In this document: piece by piece, positions 37,401-51,800 of the stretch | Layout: every line of letters starts with the position of its first letter | How positions within the stretch are numbered: position 1 is the first letter of the stretch | NCBI GenBank assembly: GCA_963556695.1 | Contig: CAUWAG010000004.1 | Location: 3,658,001-3,722,000, forward strand | Direction: 5' to 3' | Length of the DNA: 64,000 nt | Origin: Anthostomella pinea | Taxonomy: Eukaryota > Ascomycota > Sordariomycetes > Xylariales > Xylariaceae | The notes under the pieces: generated by a model | What the model was told of the DNA's origin: nothing | The model's input: only the letters and a program-made list of their open reading frames with translations | Database searches by the model: none | Position numbers and translations under genes: made by a program

Positions 37401-40047
37401 TTATATAAGTACGGTAAATAATCGTATAATTATATTATATATTATCAACAATTAATATGGCAAAGATTACCTTAAATATGATTTTTATATTGCTTCCAAG
37501 CTTTTATGCCAGCTTATAAAACATTAAGATCCTTAATTTTCGTTATAATAAAACATCATTTTTTTTATTAAGCGCTTTCGACTTTTAGTTTGAAAAGTAT
37601 TTCGATATTATAAAATACGTTAAAAACATCAAAGTTATTTAAATGGTAGTTTTAGTTATTCAAAACTAATTAAATATCGTAATAAACGACCGATTCCTTA
37701 TATATATATATATATAACTATCTATAGTTAAATTTAATAACGTATATTTTTATGTCGCTTCTAAACTATATGAACCGTATTCCTCTTCAAAATTAATTAG
37801 CTTATTAATTTTTTAAAAATTTAAGCGAGTTTTAAACCTGGCCAGATCCCGGGCTAGCTTTATAATCTCTTTTATTATTTATAATCTACTGCAATCACTA
37901 ATTCAATAATAACACTGTAAGTATAAGGTACTATTTTCACTTAAGGTATCAGTTACCGATTAATTACTTTAAATGATATTGCTTCTTATAATTCAAAGCT
38001 TTATAGGCTATTAAATTTGGCTGAGTTATTAAATTAACGAAAAAAAAATAGCTTGTATATATCGAGACACTTAAGCTTATTTAGTGTTCGAATTTTATAA
38101 GGATTACGTTTTTCATAGCGAAATAAAACCGTAACTTACATAGCTTGTCTATTATTCGGCTTTTTTAAACAAAAACTGATTTTTCAATAGCCTATAATGA
38201 ATACACAATATAAAGCTAATTTACTACTATATCTTTGAAACATTAGTAATTAAATTTAAAATTATTATTTGTATATACTTAAATAGATTACTACGTGGTT
38301 TATTATATCCTCGTTTTTCAATTAACTAGTATTTTTCGTACATTATTAATACCTTCCTTACATATATATAATTTATAGACTCCGCTATTAATAGTATCAT
38401 ATTACGTCCTTTAATTATTTCGTAACCGTCGTAAACCACGCTTATATTAACTTATACTGGTAACTTCTAATATTAAAGGTTAGCTTCGTATAAATTCAAT
38501 ATGCTTAAATAAAGCGCCATATTATTTTTTCTATTAAAAAAGGTAAACTGTGGTTGCATAATACTTCAATTAGCGTTAAAGTAATATCGGATTTTTAAAG
38601 GATAATATTAAGGCTTAAAGGTTACCGTTATAAATTTTCAAACGTAAAGTATCGAGAAATATGTTAAATAGTTTTAAGCGTTTGTTATACGTAAATATGA
38701 GCCGGTTAGTTTCGGTATACTTTTTATTGTTTTTACGTAATTAGCCAGTTTTTATTACGTTTACTCTTTAATACTGCTTTAAATTATACGTTATTTTTCG
38801 ACGTTTCATAATGCGTTTGAAGATATATGAAACGTTTCCTTAAAAGAACAATGAATACAATTAGACGCATAAAATCTCCTTTATATATAAGTTGCAGCAT
38901 TTTATAAAAGTGTTATAATTATAAATAACTAAGTATAAATAGTAAGTATTATTTTATTTTATAAAACGGTAATATCTCATTATTATGTATATTTTACCAC
39001 TAACGGTAAAGATACAACTACTTATTATTTATTTATTTCCAACACTTAATAACCGACCATTTTTTTAACAGGCGACTGATTCATAAAAAATAAGCAAGCT
39101 TTTTTAATTTCGATTATATACTTTTATTTTAATATACCTAATAAATCGTCTCCTCATATCCTCTCAATGAAAAGTCCCGGTTTTATACGTTATGCTAATA
39201 TCTTAACAACGTAACCGTTGATTAAGGTTATAAGTAGTTACAGTTTTTACAGTCAAACGTAACACTATACCTATACTTTCCTTCCTTTTTTACTCAATAA
39301 CTACTTGAATTATAATCTAATATAAATAAAAACTACTCAACGATATATAAGTCATAAAATAAAACCTTAAAAACAATGTAGCTTTTAGATAACATTAGCA
39401 GGTTTTAAAGAAAATATAAATAATACCCAGGTTTGTTATTATAAAAGAAAGCATATATAAAACATTTACAACGAAAAGCAAGTTTAATAGCCGAGTTGCT
39501 TATCAAAGTACAAGGTATATATAAAATATTTGAAACGAAAGTATTTATATAACCCCTTCATTTTCAAACATATTATATGCTTTTTAAATATTTAGATTAA
39601 TGTCAATGGAATAGAGTAATAAAAACACATATTAAAAACGTTCATCTTAAGTTAAAACACGTGGAAAACTAATAAGTAGTATAGTTAATATAAAGCCTGC
39701 TTATAAATTTACTCCGGGTTACCTCGGAATATATATCTTTGAAAAGAAAATTTTGTTAACGCTTAAATTTCTAGTCTTCTTTCTTATATTAATGTTCAGC
39801 TATTTTAACAAAATTATTACGCGCCTTTCAAAAAGTCCATTATTAAAAATACTTTGAATTATTAAGATAGCCGGTCGAAAAGAGTAGTAATAAAAACTAA
39901 TACGCAACGTACATAGGGAAATTAAATTAAAATTGCGCTTAAATACTTAAAAAGTACTTATAAGCTTACAGTCTAAGAGTCAATTACTTTCTTTCGTTAA
40001 TATATGTATATGACGGTAAAAATATCCTCATTTGAAATGATATTAAG
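34466..40047. other. AT-rich, nothing firmly recognised
   Basis: No genes. Two very short patches of ordinary composition (about 36478-36536 and 37836-37862) are too short to identify. Confidence 0.5.
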
Positions 40048-40205
40048 CCGGTTTCTCCCTTTTTATTAAAGGATGTTTTACCATTTCTCCCTTTACTAAA
40101 AAACATCTTACCTTTTGCCCCCTAATTAAAAGATATTTTACCCTTTCCCCTCTTATTAAGAAAATATTTTACCATTTCCATTTTTATCAAGAGAACTTCT
40201 ATCCC
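40048..40205. repeat. Tandem array, unit 30-33 bp, five copies
   Basis: Units starting near 40048, 40081, 40111, 40141 and 40172 each hold a pyrimidine-rich tttctccc-like start, an attaaa-like centre and an end like gatattttacc. Similar in style to the array at 34.1-34.5 kb. Confidence 0.6.
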
Positions 40206-41418
40206 TACCCCGCTTATTACAACATTTATAATCTACTATATATAATATATCAACGCATAATATAACGTAATTGTTTTTTATTACCGTTAAAACAAAAACC
40301 CTTTTCGGCTTCGTTTTTATAATCCGTATTATAATATAACTATTACTTATTAACACTTAATCAATGGAATTAATACCATTTTTTAAAATAAAAATAAATG
40401 TTTTACTTATTAACGACGCCTTTATAAATAATCTTACCCTTTAAGCGCTGACTGCTATCTCGGCTTCATCTCTATAATCCTTAATATAGCCACTACTTCT
40501 TACCGTTTGAAAAGCGCTAGCTGCTACTTGTTAAGCTATGGCGTCTTGGATATTTAATCTTAAAGTAATAATTTAACCGTACCCTTTATACGGATTAGAT
40601 ATCAAATTAAACTAGAACCTTATTGCTGCCTTTTATAATCAATACTTAGTTGCTTTATGGCTAACATAGACGATAAAATATTAAATAAATATACCAATTA
40701 AACATATTTAAACCGAATTATATAAGAACAACTATACGAAAAGATACGCCCTTTACTCCTTACGTTCGGTTTAAACTTTAATCTTAATAAAACCCGACTA
40801 TTTATCATTACTAAGTAGTGAAGTGAAATAAATAATACAAAATAAAGATAAGAAATTGAAAGAAATAATTATTAAGAGGAAAACTTTTAAAAAATGCGCT
40901 AAAAACTTAAGCCGGTTAAAAGATACTTTTAAATAATGCTTTCGTAATATTCTTTAAAAAGCATAAAAAGCAAACGAGATAGGAGTTAATAAAATATGAA
41001 AGCCCGAAAGCTTTAAACTAAATAATCTTTTAAAAACTACAATTATTGAAAAAAAATCGTTATCGAGTACTAAGTTAACATAAGATAAAATATCGCTTAG
41101 ATGGATTATATAATGGAATTTGATACTGGTAAAAATTATTAATGAAAAGGCATAAAATTGAGTTATAATGGATTTTGAAAATCGTCTATTTACTTAAAAT
41201 TACGGCAAAGCTTAAATCAATATTATTTCTTAACTTAAAAGTTTAAACACATAAAGGTTTAACAATTCTTCAAAAATATAAAAGGTTATATAGTTATGTT
41301 ATATAAAAATTGAACATTTCATATAGTCTATTTTAATTTTATCTATCATTTTACGCTCATTACCTACTTAGTTAATTAATTAAAAAGGGTCAGATTTATC
41401 AACGTCATACTATATTTA
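40206..41418. other. AT-rich, nothing recognised
   Basis: TA-rich DNA without coding frames. Confidence 0.5.
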
Positions 41419-41423
41419 GTTTT

Positions 41424-41626
41424 TGTCAGATGTTGGATCCCAGATATGGTGCCCTTAGGTGCAGTACCCACTAGGGGGCTGTCAAGGGAACAGTGGATAC
41501 ACCCTGGAATGGTGCAGTATGGTATTTAGCTGTAGATTAGCCCTGCCGAGCATACTTGAGAATGACAACAACATTTGCAGCGACCGCTCACACCCCAAAG
41601 GCTTGTGACCCTTCTAGAATCTCACA
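41424..41626 (+). mobile_element. Short solo LTR, family F, 203 bp
   Basis: Starts TGTCAGATG and ends ATCTCACA (inverted ends with one mismatch), flanked by the perfect 5-base duplication gtttt (41419-41423 and 41627-41631). Balanced composition in AT-rich flanks. The orientation is arbitrary because the ends are nearly symmetrical. Confidence 0.72.
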
Positions 41627-41631
41627 GTTTT

Positions 41632-44430
41632 TATAGTATATCCGTACGTACATCGATATCATATTAACGTAATAAATTGCTATATTCGTACCTTAGTTTT
41701 AAAAAAATTACAATATAATAATTAGTAATAACATAACGATCTAGATTTTTACGAAACGGTGAAAGCGGTATTTACTAACTGATTAAGCGGGTATTGTGAT
41801 CCAAGTATTATAAAAATATAAAAAGGTTGATAAGCTGTAACACAAGAGCGTGCGTTACGAAGATATTATTAGACTTTATTATATATTTTTGAAACATTTT
41901 CGGATAAATAAAACCGTACATAGTTCTTATAAGTTAGTTTTTATAGTTTAAAACAATGTTCTTATTATAATCATAAGTAGAGCTCATAAGTAGTTGCTAT
42001 TAATATAAGGAAACATGTAAAGGATACATTTGCAACCCTTTTTATCGTATATATTATCATAATACTGTTTAAAATTAGCAGCGTAATAAAACTGTATTAA
42101 AAAATATACCTCACTTTATTTTTGCCTTGGTTTTTAAGATTTAAATTTAATAATCTGCAAGTAAGTTTTATATCAGTAAAAAGTGGAATTAAACCTAGAA
42201 AGCCTTTAAATGAATAATTATGTTTTGAACCGAAACTTTTAAACCCTTTTTTAACTACGCTTAAAATAATCAACAGCTGTATACTTAAACGTAAACATTG
42301 TGATAACAATACCAAAGCTAGATAACTTAAAGTATGTTAATTAATATTTTAAATAATACAAATTCTATAAACACTAGTTATAGCGACGTCTAAATAAATC
42401 TACTTTTAGTTATTAATATTAATATTAATATTGAAGATATAGTGGTTATAATAATTCTTTTATAATTCATATCTTATTACGACCTAAATAAAGATAAGAT
42501 AACCCGCTTGGAAATTAAGGCTATAAGCTTTTTTGGAAATATTTAATATTATTTAGTCGTTTATCATGAATTTATTAAAACATATCGACCTGTATTTCAA
42601 AAAGCCCGTCGTATATTTAATATTTAATATTGTAAAGATTCTTATAAGTTAACATTGTGTCGAAATAACCAGGCAATAGCCTATAAAATGTTTACCTTCT
42701 ATAGTAACGGCAACTATTTATAGCTTTAATGTAAAGCGATTTTAAATGCGATAAATAATGATTATAATTATACCTAGTACGTTAATAATTCAGCGCGATT
42801 ATGATGTTTTATTTTATTGAAAGGTTAAAGCTACGCTACCGCTTATTAATAGCATATACGAGAGAATTATAAATACTTATTAATGAGTCTATGTTGATAA
42901 GCCTATTCGAACGATAATAATTATTTAAGCCGTTACTAAATTATATTTATAATTAAAAGGCATTAAGTAATTGTCATTGATCTTGAAAGATTAATCGAAT
43001 ATACATAGAAATCAGTAACACGATATAGCTAACAACTTAAAGCCAAGATATAAATCTAATGCGTTAATTTATATTTTTAAGATTAAATAAAATTTTCGAT
43101 CCTTTTCTCTATTACTATCAACTATAAACGATATATTCAAATATAAGATAAGGCGCGCTTCAATTGAAATATACTTAAAAGCCACCTTAAATTTCTTTTT
43201 ATAAGCGTAATCAAAAGGTACTTGTTAAAAGTTGGTATTTAATAATTTAAATAAGGTCGTAAAACTTTCGAAGTCATAATCTAAGTTAAACTTAATAACG
43301 AAAACAAGCCTAAAAAAGTCGCATTATTATGAAAAGCTTTTAATACTCACTATAAGCATACCATTTCACTGCTATTATCGTTTAATAAATTAAAAGAAAT
43401 CGTAGAATTATTAAAATTGCAATTTAAATCGGCACCCAACGATAAAAACAGGTATAAAATAGTTGCATTAATATGAAGTTTTTTAATATCGAGTATAAGC
43501 AGGCGCTATTACCATTATTATCGTTTAATATTAAGTTTAAAAAACTATAAATATTTATATACCTTAACTGAAATTAACCTTACGCTTATTACGCCGATAA
43601 AACTAGTATTTATTTCATATTAAAGGTATAAACTTATGCTTTATATATAATCATAAACCGAAAACATGTACCTCTTAATTTACTTCGTTAATAAATATAT
43701 ATTTATAAAAGCTACTGCTTTAAATTGATAATAGTCGAGTACTTTTAATATATAGTCTTTTAAATAAAATAGCATGTTTTGATGCGATAGGTTACAAAAG
43801 TAAGGTAAATTAAAATTTCGAACGGATATATCCTTTTAAGATCTTAAAAGAGACACCAAGTTAGCTATATAATGTAGTATTAATAACGCATTGTTTAGTT
43901 TCGAATATAGCGATAATGAGAAAACCTTAAAGCGATAGCACCGTAACTAACGAGGCATCTTGTATAAATATATATACGTATAGCACTCTCGAGATACTTC
44001 GATTAAGTTTTATTATGAAAAACAATATGAAACAAATAGTTAAAAAAGTGCAGCCAATAAGATAGCAAGAAAACTTCATAGTAATAAAGATATAAAACCA
44101 CGACGTAAGAAAAAAGAAAAGAAAAGACGGAATTATTAAAAGATAAGAAGAAAAAATACGGGAAATAAGATAAAAGCTGATAAAAGTGGATATAAGGTAA
44201 GGAAACGAGATAGCTAGAAACAAGATAAGACTAGATAAGAAGTAAAAAGACGAGACGGTTGAAAAAAGTGGAGAAAAAGACGGCTAGAGTAAAAGACGGA
44301 GGGTTAAAGTAATATAAACGAAAATATAGTAAAATAAAAGGACATAATAAGCTTTCCGATATATTAAAGTGCTATGCCTCAAGTTAAACATTTCGTAATA
44401 TAAGTAGTTAAGATAAAAAAGGACAACGTA
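41632..44430. other. AT-rich; purine-biased strand at 44.10-44.34 kb
   Basis: No genes. From about 44105 to 44340 the plus strand is nearly all purines (agataagaagaaaaaatacg-like), which produces a Phe/Leu/Ile-rich chance frame on the minus strand. Confidence 0.5.
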
Positions 44431-45878
44431 GGTCACAAGCGAGCAGGACACACAAGCGAGGCGAGTGGGACACTTTCACGAACCTTTCAAACTTTCAACT
44501 TCTAACCAGTATTCCTCCACCCACGACAATGGCACCGCGTTATAACAAATCAGACATGCAGCTAGCTGCCCAAGCTAAAAAACGAGAGCCTCATATTTCT
44601 GTTCAAAAGTTTGCTAAAACTTTCTGCCTACCAATCTCTACACTGGGTTTATGATGGGCATTATTGAGTCCGTCATGGTGATTATAAGCGCCAAAAGACA
44701 TGGCAGGCCTAGACAAGCTCACCAAGGCAACAGGGAATGGTCTACAATAATCTCTGTTATTAATGCTGATGATTGGGTGGTCCCGCCATTCATCATTCTA
44801 TAGAGCAAAACCCACCTCGCGTCATGGTATCGCGACACGACATTACCACACGATTGGAAGGTGGCTGAGTCCGACAACGGATGGACTACGAATAAGATCA
44901 GTTTGAGATAGATTCAGTATTTCGATAAGTATACCAGACCGTGTATGACCGCCAGTAAACGCCTCTTCATCCACAAAAGCCACCATTCCCAGGTCTTTGA
45001 GAATTATTGTTAGAACAATAGTATCATTATCCTTTGTATGCCTGTCTACTCATCACACAGGCTCTAGCCTTTAGATGTTGGCTGTTTTAGCCCGTTCAAC
45101 GAGCTTACGGTCACATGATTAAGGATCTTATCTGGTGTCATATAACCCATGTTTCAAAGGAGGACTTCCTTGCAGCGTTTTGTGAAGCACACAACGCTGC
45201 TATGACGCCAGGAAACATTCGAGCAGGTTTCAGTGCCACTGGGCTTGTTCCTTTTGACCCAGAAAGTGTCATTTCAAAGCTGGATGCTGTCGCTGTCATA
45301 CGAACACCGTCGCCAGACCCCAATCTGCCACCCACTACTTGGACTTCGAAGACGCCTACCACCATTAATAAAGCAGTAAACCAATTGGTTTATATCCAAA
45401 ATCGAGTCAGAAACCACCAGGGAAGCTCACCTATATCAATAATTAATGCATTGAGCTCGTTTTTAAAGGCTACATACGGTCTCATGCACAAGGTCGCTTT
45501 GACTAATTCCTGGGTCCGCGAGCTAAAAGAGGCCAATTACTTATTAAATAAATACTAAAGAATAAAAAACAAATATCTGATAAAAAGAGGAATATTTTCT
45601 GTTAAAAATACAATAGGTCTTCAGGCTACAAGGACGGTAGTGAGCTGGCAAGTCAGGAAATGGGTGAAGGTAGTCATCGTCCAAGGAGGACGGCAGCGCG
45701 TGAGCGACGTTGTGGCGTTTGCAGCAACACTGGCCATAATCCGCGAACTTGTACAATAGAGATAGAAACCTCTGAGGAAGAAGAATCCAATTGATTGAAT
45801 TGAATTGAATGCATTGTGGTGAAGTTATTTGACATGGCAGTTAGAGAGTTCATAACAAGTGCCAACTCGCTTATCAGG
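44431..45878 (+). mobile_element. pogo/Fot-type (Tc1/mariner superfamily) DNA transposon, decayed
   Basis: The element of about 1448 bases is bounded by TA dinucleotides (44429-44430 and 45879-45880) and by imperfect inverted ends (ggtcacaagcgag against cctgataagcgag). It has ordinary composition, unlike its surroundings. It encodes the broken transposase described separately. Confidence 0.72.
44529..45793 (+). pseudogene. Broken pogo/Fot-like transposase (HTH + DDE_1 + zinc knuckle)
   Basis: The ATG at 44529 opens a helix-turn-helix start (MAPRYNKSDMQLAAQAKKRE, then STLG). The next piece jumps to the DDE domain (GFMMGII, GNREWSTIISVINADDWVVP), so roughly 400 bases of the usual gene are missing. 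Then follow PHDWKVAESDNGWTTNK, an FDKYT block, and a CMP-x-YSSHRL-x-PLDVGCFSP block typical of pogo transposases. The C-terminal frame 45115-45558 (DFLAAFCEAHNAAM...) ends in TAA. A zinc knuckle, RRCGVCSNTGHNPRTC, lies near 45705-45752, and the acidic end EEEESN stops at 45793. Several stops and frameshifts break it. The host enzyme would cut and paste at TA sites; this copy cannot. Confidence 0.85.
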
Positions 45879-45880
45879 TA

Positions 45881-48800
45881 TGTTATACTTTGTTAGAAGC
45901 TTTAATTATCTTTATATTTAATTAAAAACCAGCAATAATATAGGTCGGTTTTCTAAATGCGCTATTTATAATAACTTTAATAATAATAATATTACCCCCC
46001 TCACTAATATGTTTTCAGAAATCTTATTTAATTTTACAAAAGAAACTAATAAAGAGTATTTATATTTAATTTAAATGTTTAACTTTCAAATATTTGGAGA
46101 CACTTTATCTTATTTTATTATATAGCTTTTTTTATGAGCTTTATAAATATCTTTATATTTTAAATATCACGATATTTATCAAATTTAAATCTACGCTTTT
46201 TTATCTTGAAAACTTATTAGTACAGTTTAAATTAAAGGATTTTTTTAAAGCTATTATTAAAACTGCCATTTTTTAATTTGAATTTGCCATTAAAAAATAA
46301 GATTATAAAGAAAGCCGTTATTTGTAAGGTTAAAGCCCGATTTAAAGCGCGATTTCTTGTGATTTTCTGCGAAAGCTTTTTTTTTAAACGTTCTTTTAAG
46401 CCGCGTTAAAAAGTTACTTAGTTTTTTTAATTTGCTTCATAAATTTTGTTTAATTTTTACTAAGAGTTTAAAGTTTTGTAAGTTAATGGAAGAACCTTTA
46501 TTATCTTTTAGCTTTTATTAAAACCTCAATTTTAACTGTCTTTTTATATTAAACAGTCGTTTATTTTTATGTTCGGTTTAAATTACCTTATCAAGTACTC
46601 TACTAATTAAAATAATAGTTTGTTTTACGGCGTGCTTATGTTTTTCCTTTAAAAAATTGAAATTTAACTCTTTTTATAAAATATAACTTTTTATTGTTAA
46701 TAGATGATATTTTTGTACTATATTCGTAGTTATTTACGGGATTTAAAATCACTATTAACGTTTAAAATCTTTATAGCAAAAGTAATAACCTCATACCGTA
46801 TCATTAATCTTTTAATGTTTAAAGGTTTTATGTTTAATTAATGCTTTTATAACAACGTACTGAATATGCTTAACGCTAACAACGCGTACTTTTAAGTTTT
46901 AAAAAGGGTATTAATATATATATAAGTATAACTTTTCTAAATATTTGAGGTTTAATTATGTTATAATTAAAATGTTTATCATATAAAAAACCGCATGGAA
47001 AAATATTAATATAACGTTAAAGTTATAAAGTAACGGTTATTAATTGACGGTTTTAAAAGCGCTCAAACCACCTTTATATAAAGATATATAAATATAGTAA
47101 TCATATATTGGTTCGTAATTTTAGAACTACTTACAAAGAAATAAATTTATGTTTCAAGGTTAGTATAACGCGTGTAACTAGTATATCGGTAAAGTAGTTT
47201 TAGATTCCATAATTCGGCCTTTTACTTTTCAATACCTTGTAATTTAAATCTTCGATGTGGTTATGATTTAATATCTAAAGTATGTATTCTAATTTTTATT
47301 ATTTACTTGTATGCTTTTTTTGAATCGAATCAAAACGATTTAAGGAATTTGATAACAAGCTAAAAGATTTTATCGTAAGATATGTTTATTTTATTTTGGT
47401 TTGATACATTAGTTCCTAACTTTGAATAAAAGCAATTAATTTGATTACGAACTAGATAGATTAGGGGATATAAGATAGGCTTTAACGAACATTTTAATTC
47501 ATTAGTTATTAGTTATTTTATAATGTTTATTAAAAGCTTATTAATAATACATAAGAAGCAAACCAAATATAACATAGGCTTCTATAAACTAGTACATCTT
47601 TATTCCATAAACTACGTAAAATTGTATAATTCATATCTTAAACTTCAATATAAATTTTTACATACATTTTGTTTCTATTTCTTATAGATATTATAATCGT
47701 ATGATATTTAATATAAGATAATAAAATTTTAATTACAATGCTTTAAACGTCGACTTAAAACCTATTAAAATACCTATTCTTTAAAATCAATATATAGTAT
47801 AACTTTTAACGCTGTTAAAATATATTTAATAGTTCTATTTATCCTATATTTCGAAGAGTATTAAATGTAAGAGATTAATACTTTAAGAAGTTGATGGAAA
47901 GCTTGAAGTTTTAATACACTTATTTATAACGTTATATTATAACTTTTTAAAATAATATATTTTAAAAGATTATTTATGATACGAATTTCAATATTATAAA
48001 CAAGCTTAAAATAGGATTGTTTAGTTTAAATTATATACGTTGCTAACCTTCTAAAATGAATTTGTTAGTTAAAGAGATGGCTTGAAAACATAAGTTTTCG
48101 TAAAATTATTCAAACCGTGAAATTAAAACCTTCAAAAACAAATATATTTCAAAATTACTCTTTTCTAACGAATACAATGAACTAAAAAAAAGTGATATAA
48201 TATATAACAATCTCATTTAACATACTTTAAAGTAATAAAGATATTTTTCTTTGTTTGAGTTCTGGTTAATTACAAGCGTAAATCAAAAGGGGAAAACTTT
48301 GATATATATAAGTATAATCTGTAGTTTTTTTTAATCACTATATTAATTAATATGGTTGGTTTTAGTTAAAGCCTTAAATAATTAGTATACTTTTAATACA
48401 GGCTTTAACAAACTATAAATTATAAAAAAAACGATCTAATAAATAATTAGTAGCTGAATCACCACCCGATTTATTTCTATACAGTATGTATAGGAATCCT
48501 TCGACCTTTAAGCTTAATATACGTAAATATATACTATATTTATGTTACAATCGTAATAATTCTTCTTAATCTTGAGATTTCGTTTAGTTAACGTAAAAGC
48601 TTTTTACGTAAAAAAGATTTAAGGCACGAAGCTTTTTCGACAAATCTAAGGATAGCGTTAAAGAATGTTAATGATTATAAGGCTACATTAAAGTTATTAT
48701 TAAAAAGGTATAAAGTATTTGAAAAATAAATTAGAAACCTTTCGATTTCGAACTATGTTTAATATAGTTATACGTATTATTTATAAGATTAATATAAATA

Positions 48801-51800
48801 CCACGATTTAAACGTCTTTTAAAAGCACGGGCGTGTTATTTACGCTTATAATATTAAAGTGCGCATCGTTAAAAGAAATATCGCGACTAGGGACTTAAAC
48901 AACGACTATAATTTCATAACCGGGCTTTAAACCGTTAAACCGTACTAAAAAAAAACTTCTTTTCGTGAACGAAAACCGAAAACCGAAAACCGAAAAAAGG
49001 CGCCGTAAAAAACACGGCGAATCAATATTCAACTTTTAAGCGACGTAAATTAACCTCATAAAACCAAAAACTTATCACCGTTAATCTTAATAACTTCAAC
49101 ATTCTTTTAAGCAAATTCCACTTTAACGTTTCCGATTAACGCTTGTTGGAAAAAATAAATTAACATATAAACGCATTTATAAACCTAATATAACGAATTA
49201 TACAGTAAAATAAATTGAGTTCATACTTTGAAAACATGTTTAAACGGCTTTATTACGTGGTAGCTTATAAGCTGAGGCGGAAGTGCCTAGTAATATCTTT
49301 AATTGTATAAAAGTACTTTATAAAAAACAATTTATAATGCCAGGTAGATATGGTAGGATAATAAATGTTAAACCCCGGCTTGTGATTATTTATTTGTTTA
49401 TTTGTATCGTAAGGTAATATGTTCATCTTATTAAACTACTTAATAAGCACTAGATTTATTACAATTTTTCCGGTTTAAAAAGACTTAACTTAGGGCTTAA
49501 ACCTTAGGCATTTGATCGAATAAATATAATTTAAAATAACCAATCGAAATGAAGTTATGATCCGTTAATAGTTTCGCTTTTTCTTTTACATTTTTCATCC
49601 CCGTTTTAAAGTATTTACGGGTTTACGATGATATCATTTAAATTAAAACAATACGTAATTATGAAGTTTTATTATAAAAAAAGTTCTTATTAATTAGCTT
49701 ATTTTAGGTTGATGATTCGTTTCGTATTAAAAGATTGAAGTACGGAATATTTCGTAACTATGAAAAATAGTTTAAAGACTAAAAGTTTCAGGTTCTTAAA
49801 CTAATAATGTTTTCATAATTACAAGTAATTCTTTATCATAAATACGGTAATCTAGCTCCGCGTTTTATTAAATTTCGAGTAAAACTCGGCATGAGATGTT
49901 ATAGTGTAGTCATTAATAAATGCTGTAATATAATATTGATAATGATTTAATTAAAACACTCGATGGTAATCAAAATCTCCTTTCTATGTAAAAAGCATCA
50001 TAAAATTAATAGTATTCACAAAGCTTATTTTAAGACATTAAAGCCCGTTTAATAAAACTTAATTTAGGAAAAATCAAATTCCAGTCATCTTAACTGGTTT
50101 AAAAGTTCAATGATTCGTTCATAAGTTATAGTAAACTTTTAATAAAAATTATAAAAGCCCGAAAAAAGCATACTTTTTTAAAGATAACCTTACCGTCAAC
50201 TGTAAAAATTTCCTAGTTATGTATTATTTATATCTTTTTGAAGTTGACCTTAATTCTGTTAATTCTAAAATCAAAACTAGAAGCTTAATCTTAATAAGGT
50301 AAAATTCGCATTTATTGAAGTCGGCTTATACACTAGCCTCATTTAGTCCATCTAATATCTTTTAATCGTGAATTTGGTACTTTTTCTACGCTAGTAAATA
50401 AAGTTAACATATTATCCATATGTATAATATAAAGTTTATTTAAATAACTATAAAAGATATTGTTAAAAGACCATTTATCAGTTTAAAAAGAAAAATATTG
50501 TACTAACAAGCGTTATATATTGTATAAAATGTAAGAACTTTTTTTTATGTGTTCCTATTTTAGAAAAGGCTTATTTAACATCGATTTTCCTGGAATTTTC
50601 AAATTATTTAGAATATAAGAAGGGGTTTTCGATTAAAAAAAAGAAATATCGATTTTTAATTATTATAACGTTATGCTTCGAGTAATTTACGTAAAAACGT
50701 AGGCCTTTATTTACTTTTCGTACTTTTCGTACAAATAAAATCGGCGCTATTCAAGGCGTGAAAAAAGGCTTAATAAATCCCATTTATAAGTTTTTAGTAA
50801 TATATTTATAGCCAATTTTTTAATAAATGATTTTAAAAGCGGGTTATACTTTAAGTTTTTTTAACTTTCTAACTAGGTTGATCTTATAACTAATATTAAG
50901 TTTTAAGGGTAATAGTTTGTTAAACACGTCTAAACAGTCTCAATGTTATTGTAGTATTAAAATTCTTACATTACGTTGTGAACTATTATCGGTTTTATTT
51001 AATATCGATTTTTCTTCTTTCAATTAATAGTTCAATCGATTTAAACCAAAATAATAGTACCGTATTTATATTTTACTTTCTAATCGTTCGTATAAAATAG
51101 ATCGCGTTTATAGTAGCTATCTTAAAATGGCGTAATTTATACTGTCTAACACCGTTTTTTTAAACCCCGGGTATTGTATTATATTTTCTTAAAAGAAAAT
51201 AGTCTAAAATGATGGCAAATAAGTATATATAGTTTCAATTTTTTCTAGAAAATCGAGATATGTTTTCGAAATGTTTCCTACTCAAATCCTTTTTTATTCT
51301 ATTAAAATACGACTTGATAAATAATATTGGATATATTTATAAAATTATAATTAAGGCTTATCTGAAATAATTTTTTTTTGATAAATATAAACCTTTAAAT
51401 TTTTTTTAACTAACATTTAGTATGTTTGATTAGATGAAAGTAAACAATTGTAAATAAGTTACTAATACTTTTTTTGTTTACGTTTAACAAAGGGGTCCGA
51501 AGTAAATCAAACGTTGAGCTTTTAATGGTTTATTTTTTAAAATACCTTCAAAGTAAAAATTCTCACAACGTTCGTTTCGTTCAAATTATTTTTCAGTTTT
51601 TAGGTTTTCATTACATCTTAATGAAAAGATAACTTTGTAAAGAGGTGACCCGCTTTATTTAAAAATATCTCTGTACCGGCTTAATGATTAAGTCTTTAAT
51701 TTAAAAAGAAAACAAGTTTCTTTCTTAAAAACCTACAAACATATCGTAACGATTGGAGAACTTTTTTTTTAATGTAACGTCGTACTCCTTATTCATTACT

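Noticed and set aside
43927..44223. 98-codon minus-strand frame with membrane-like composition
   Set aside because: Mirror image of the purine-rich tract on the plus strand; chance frame.
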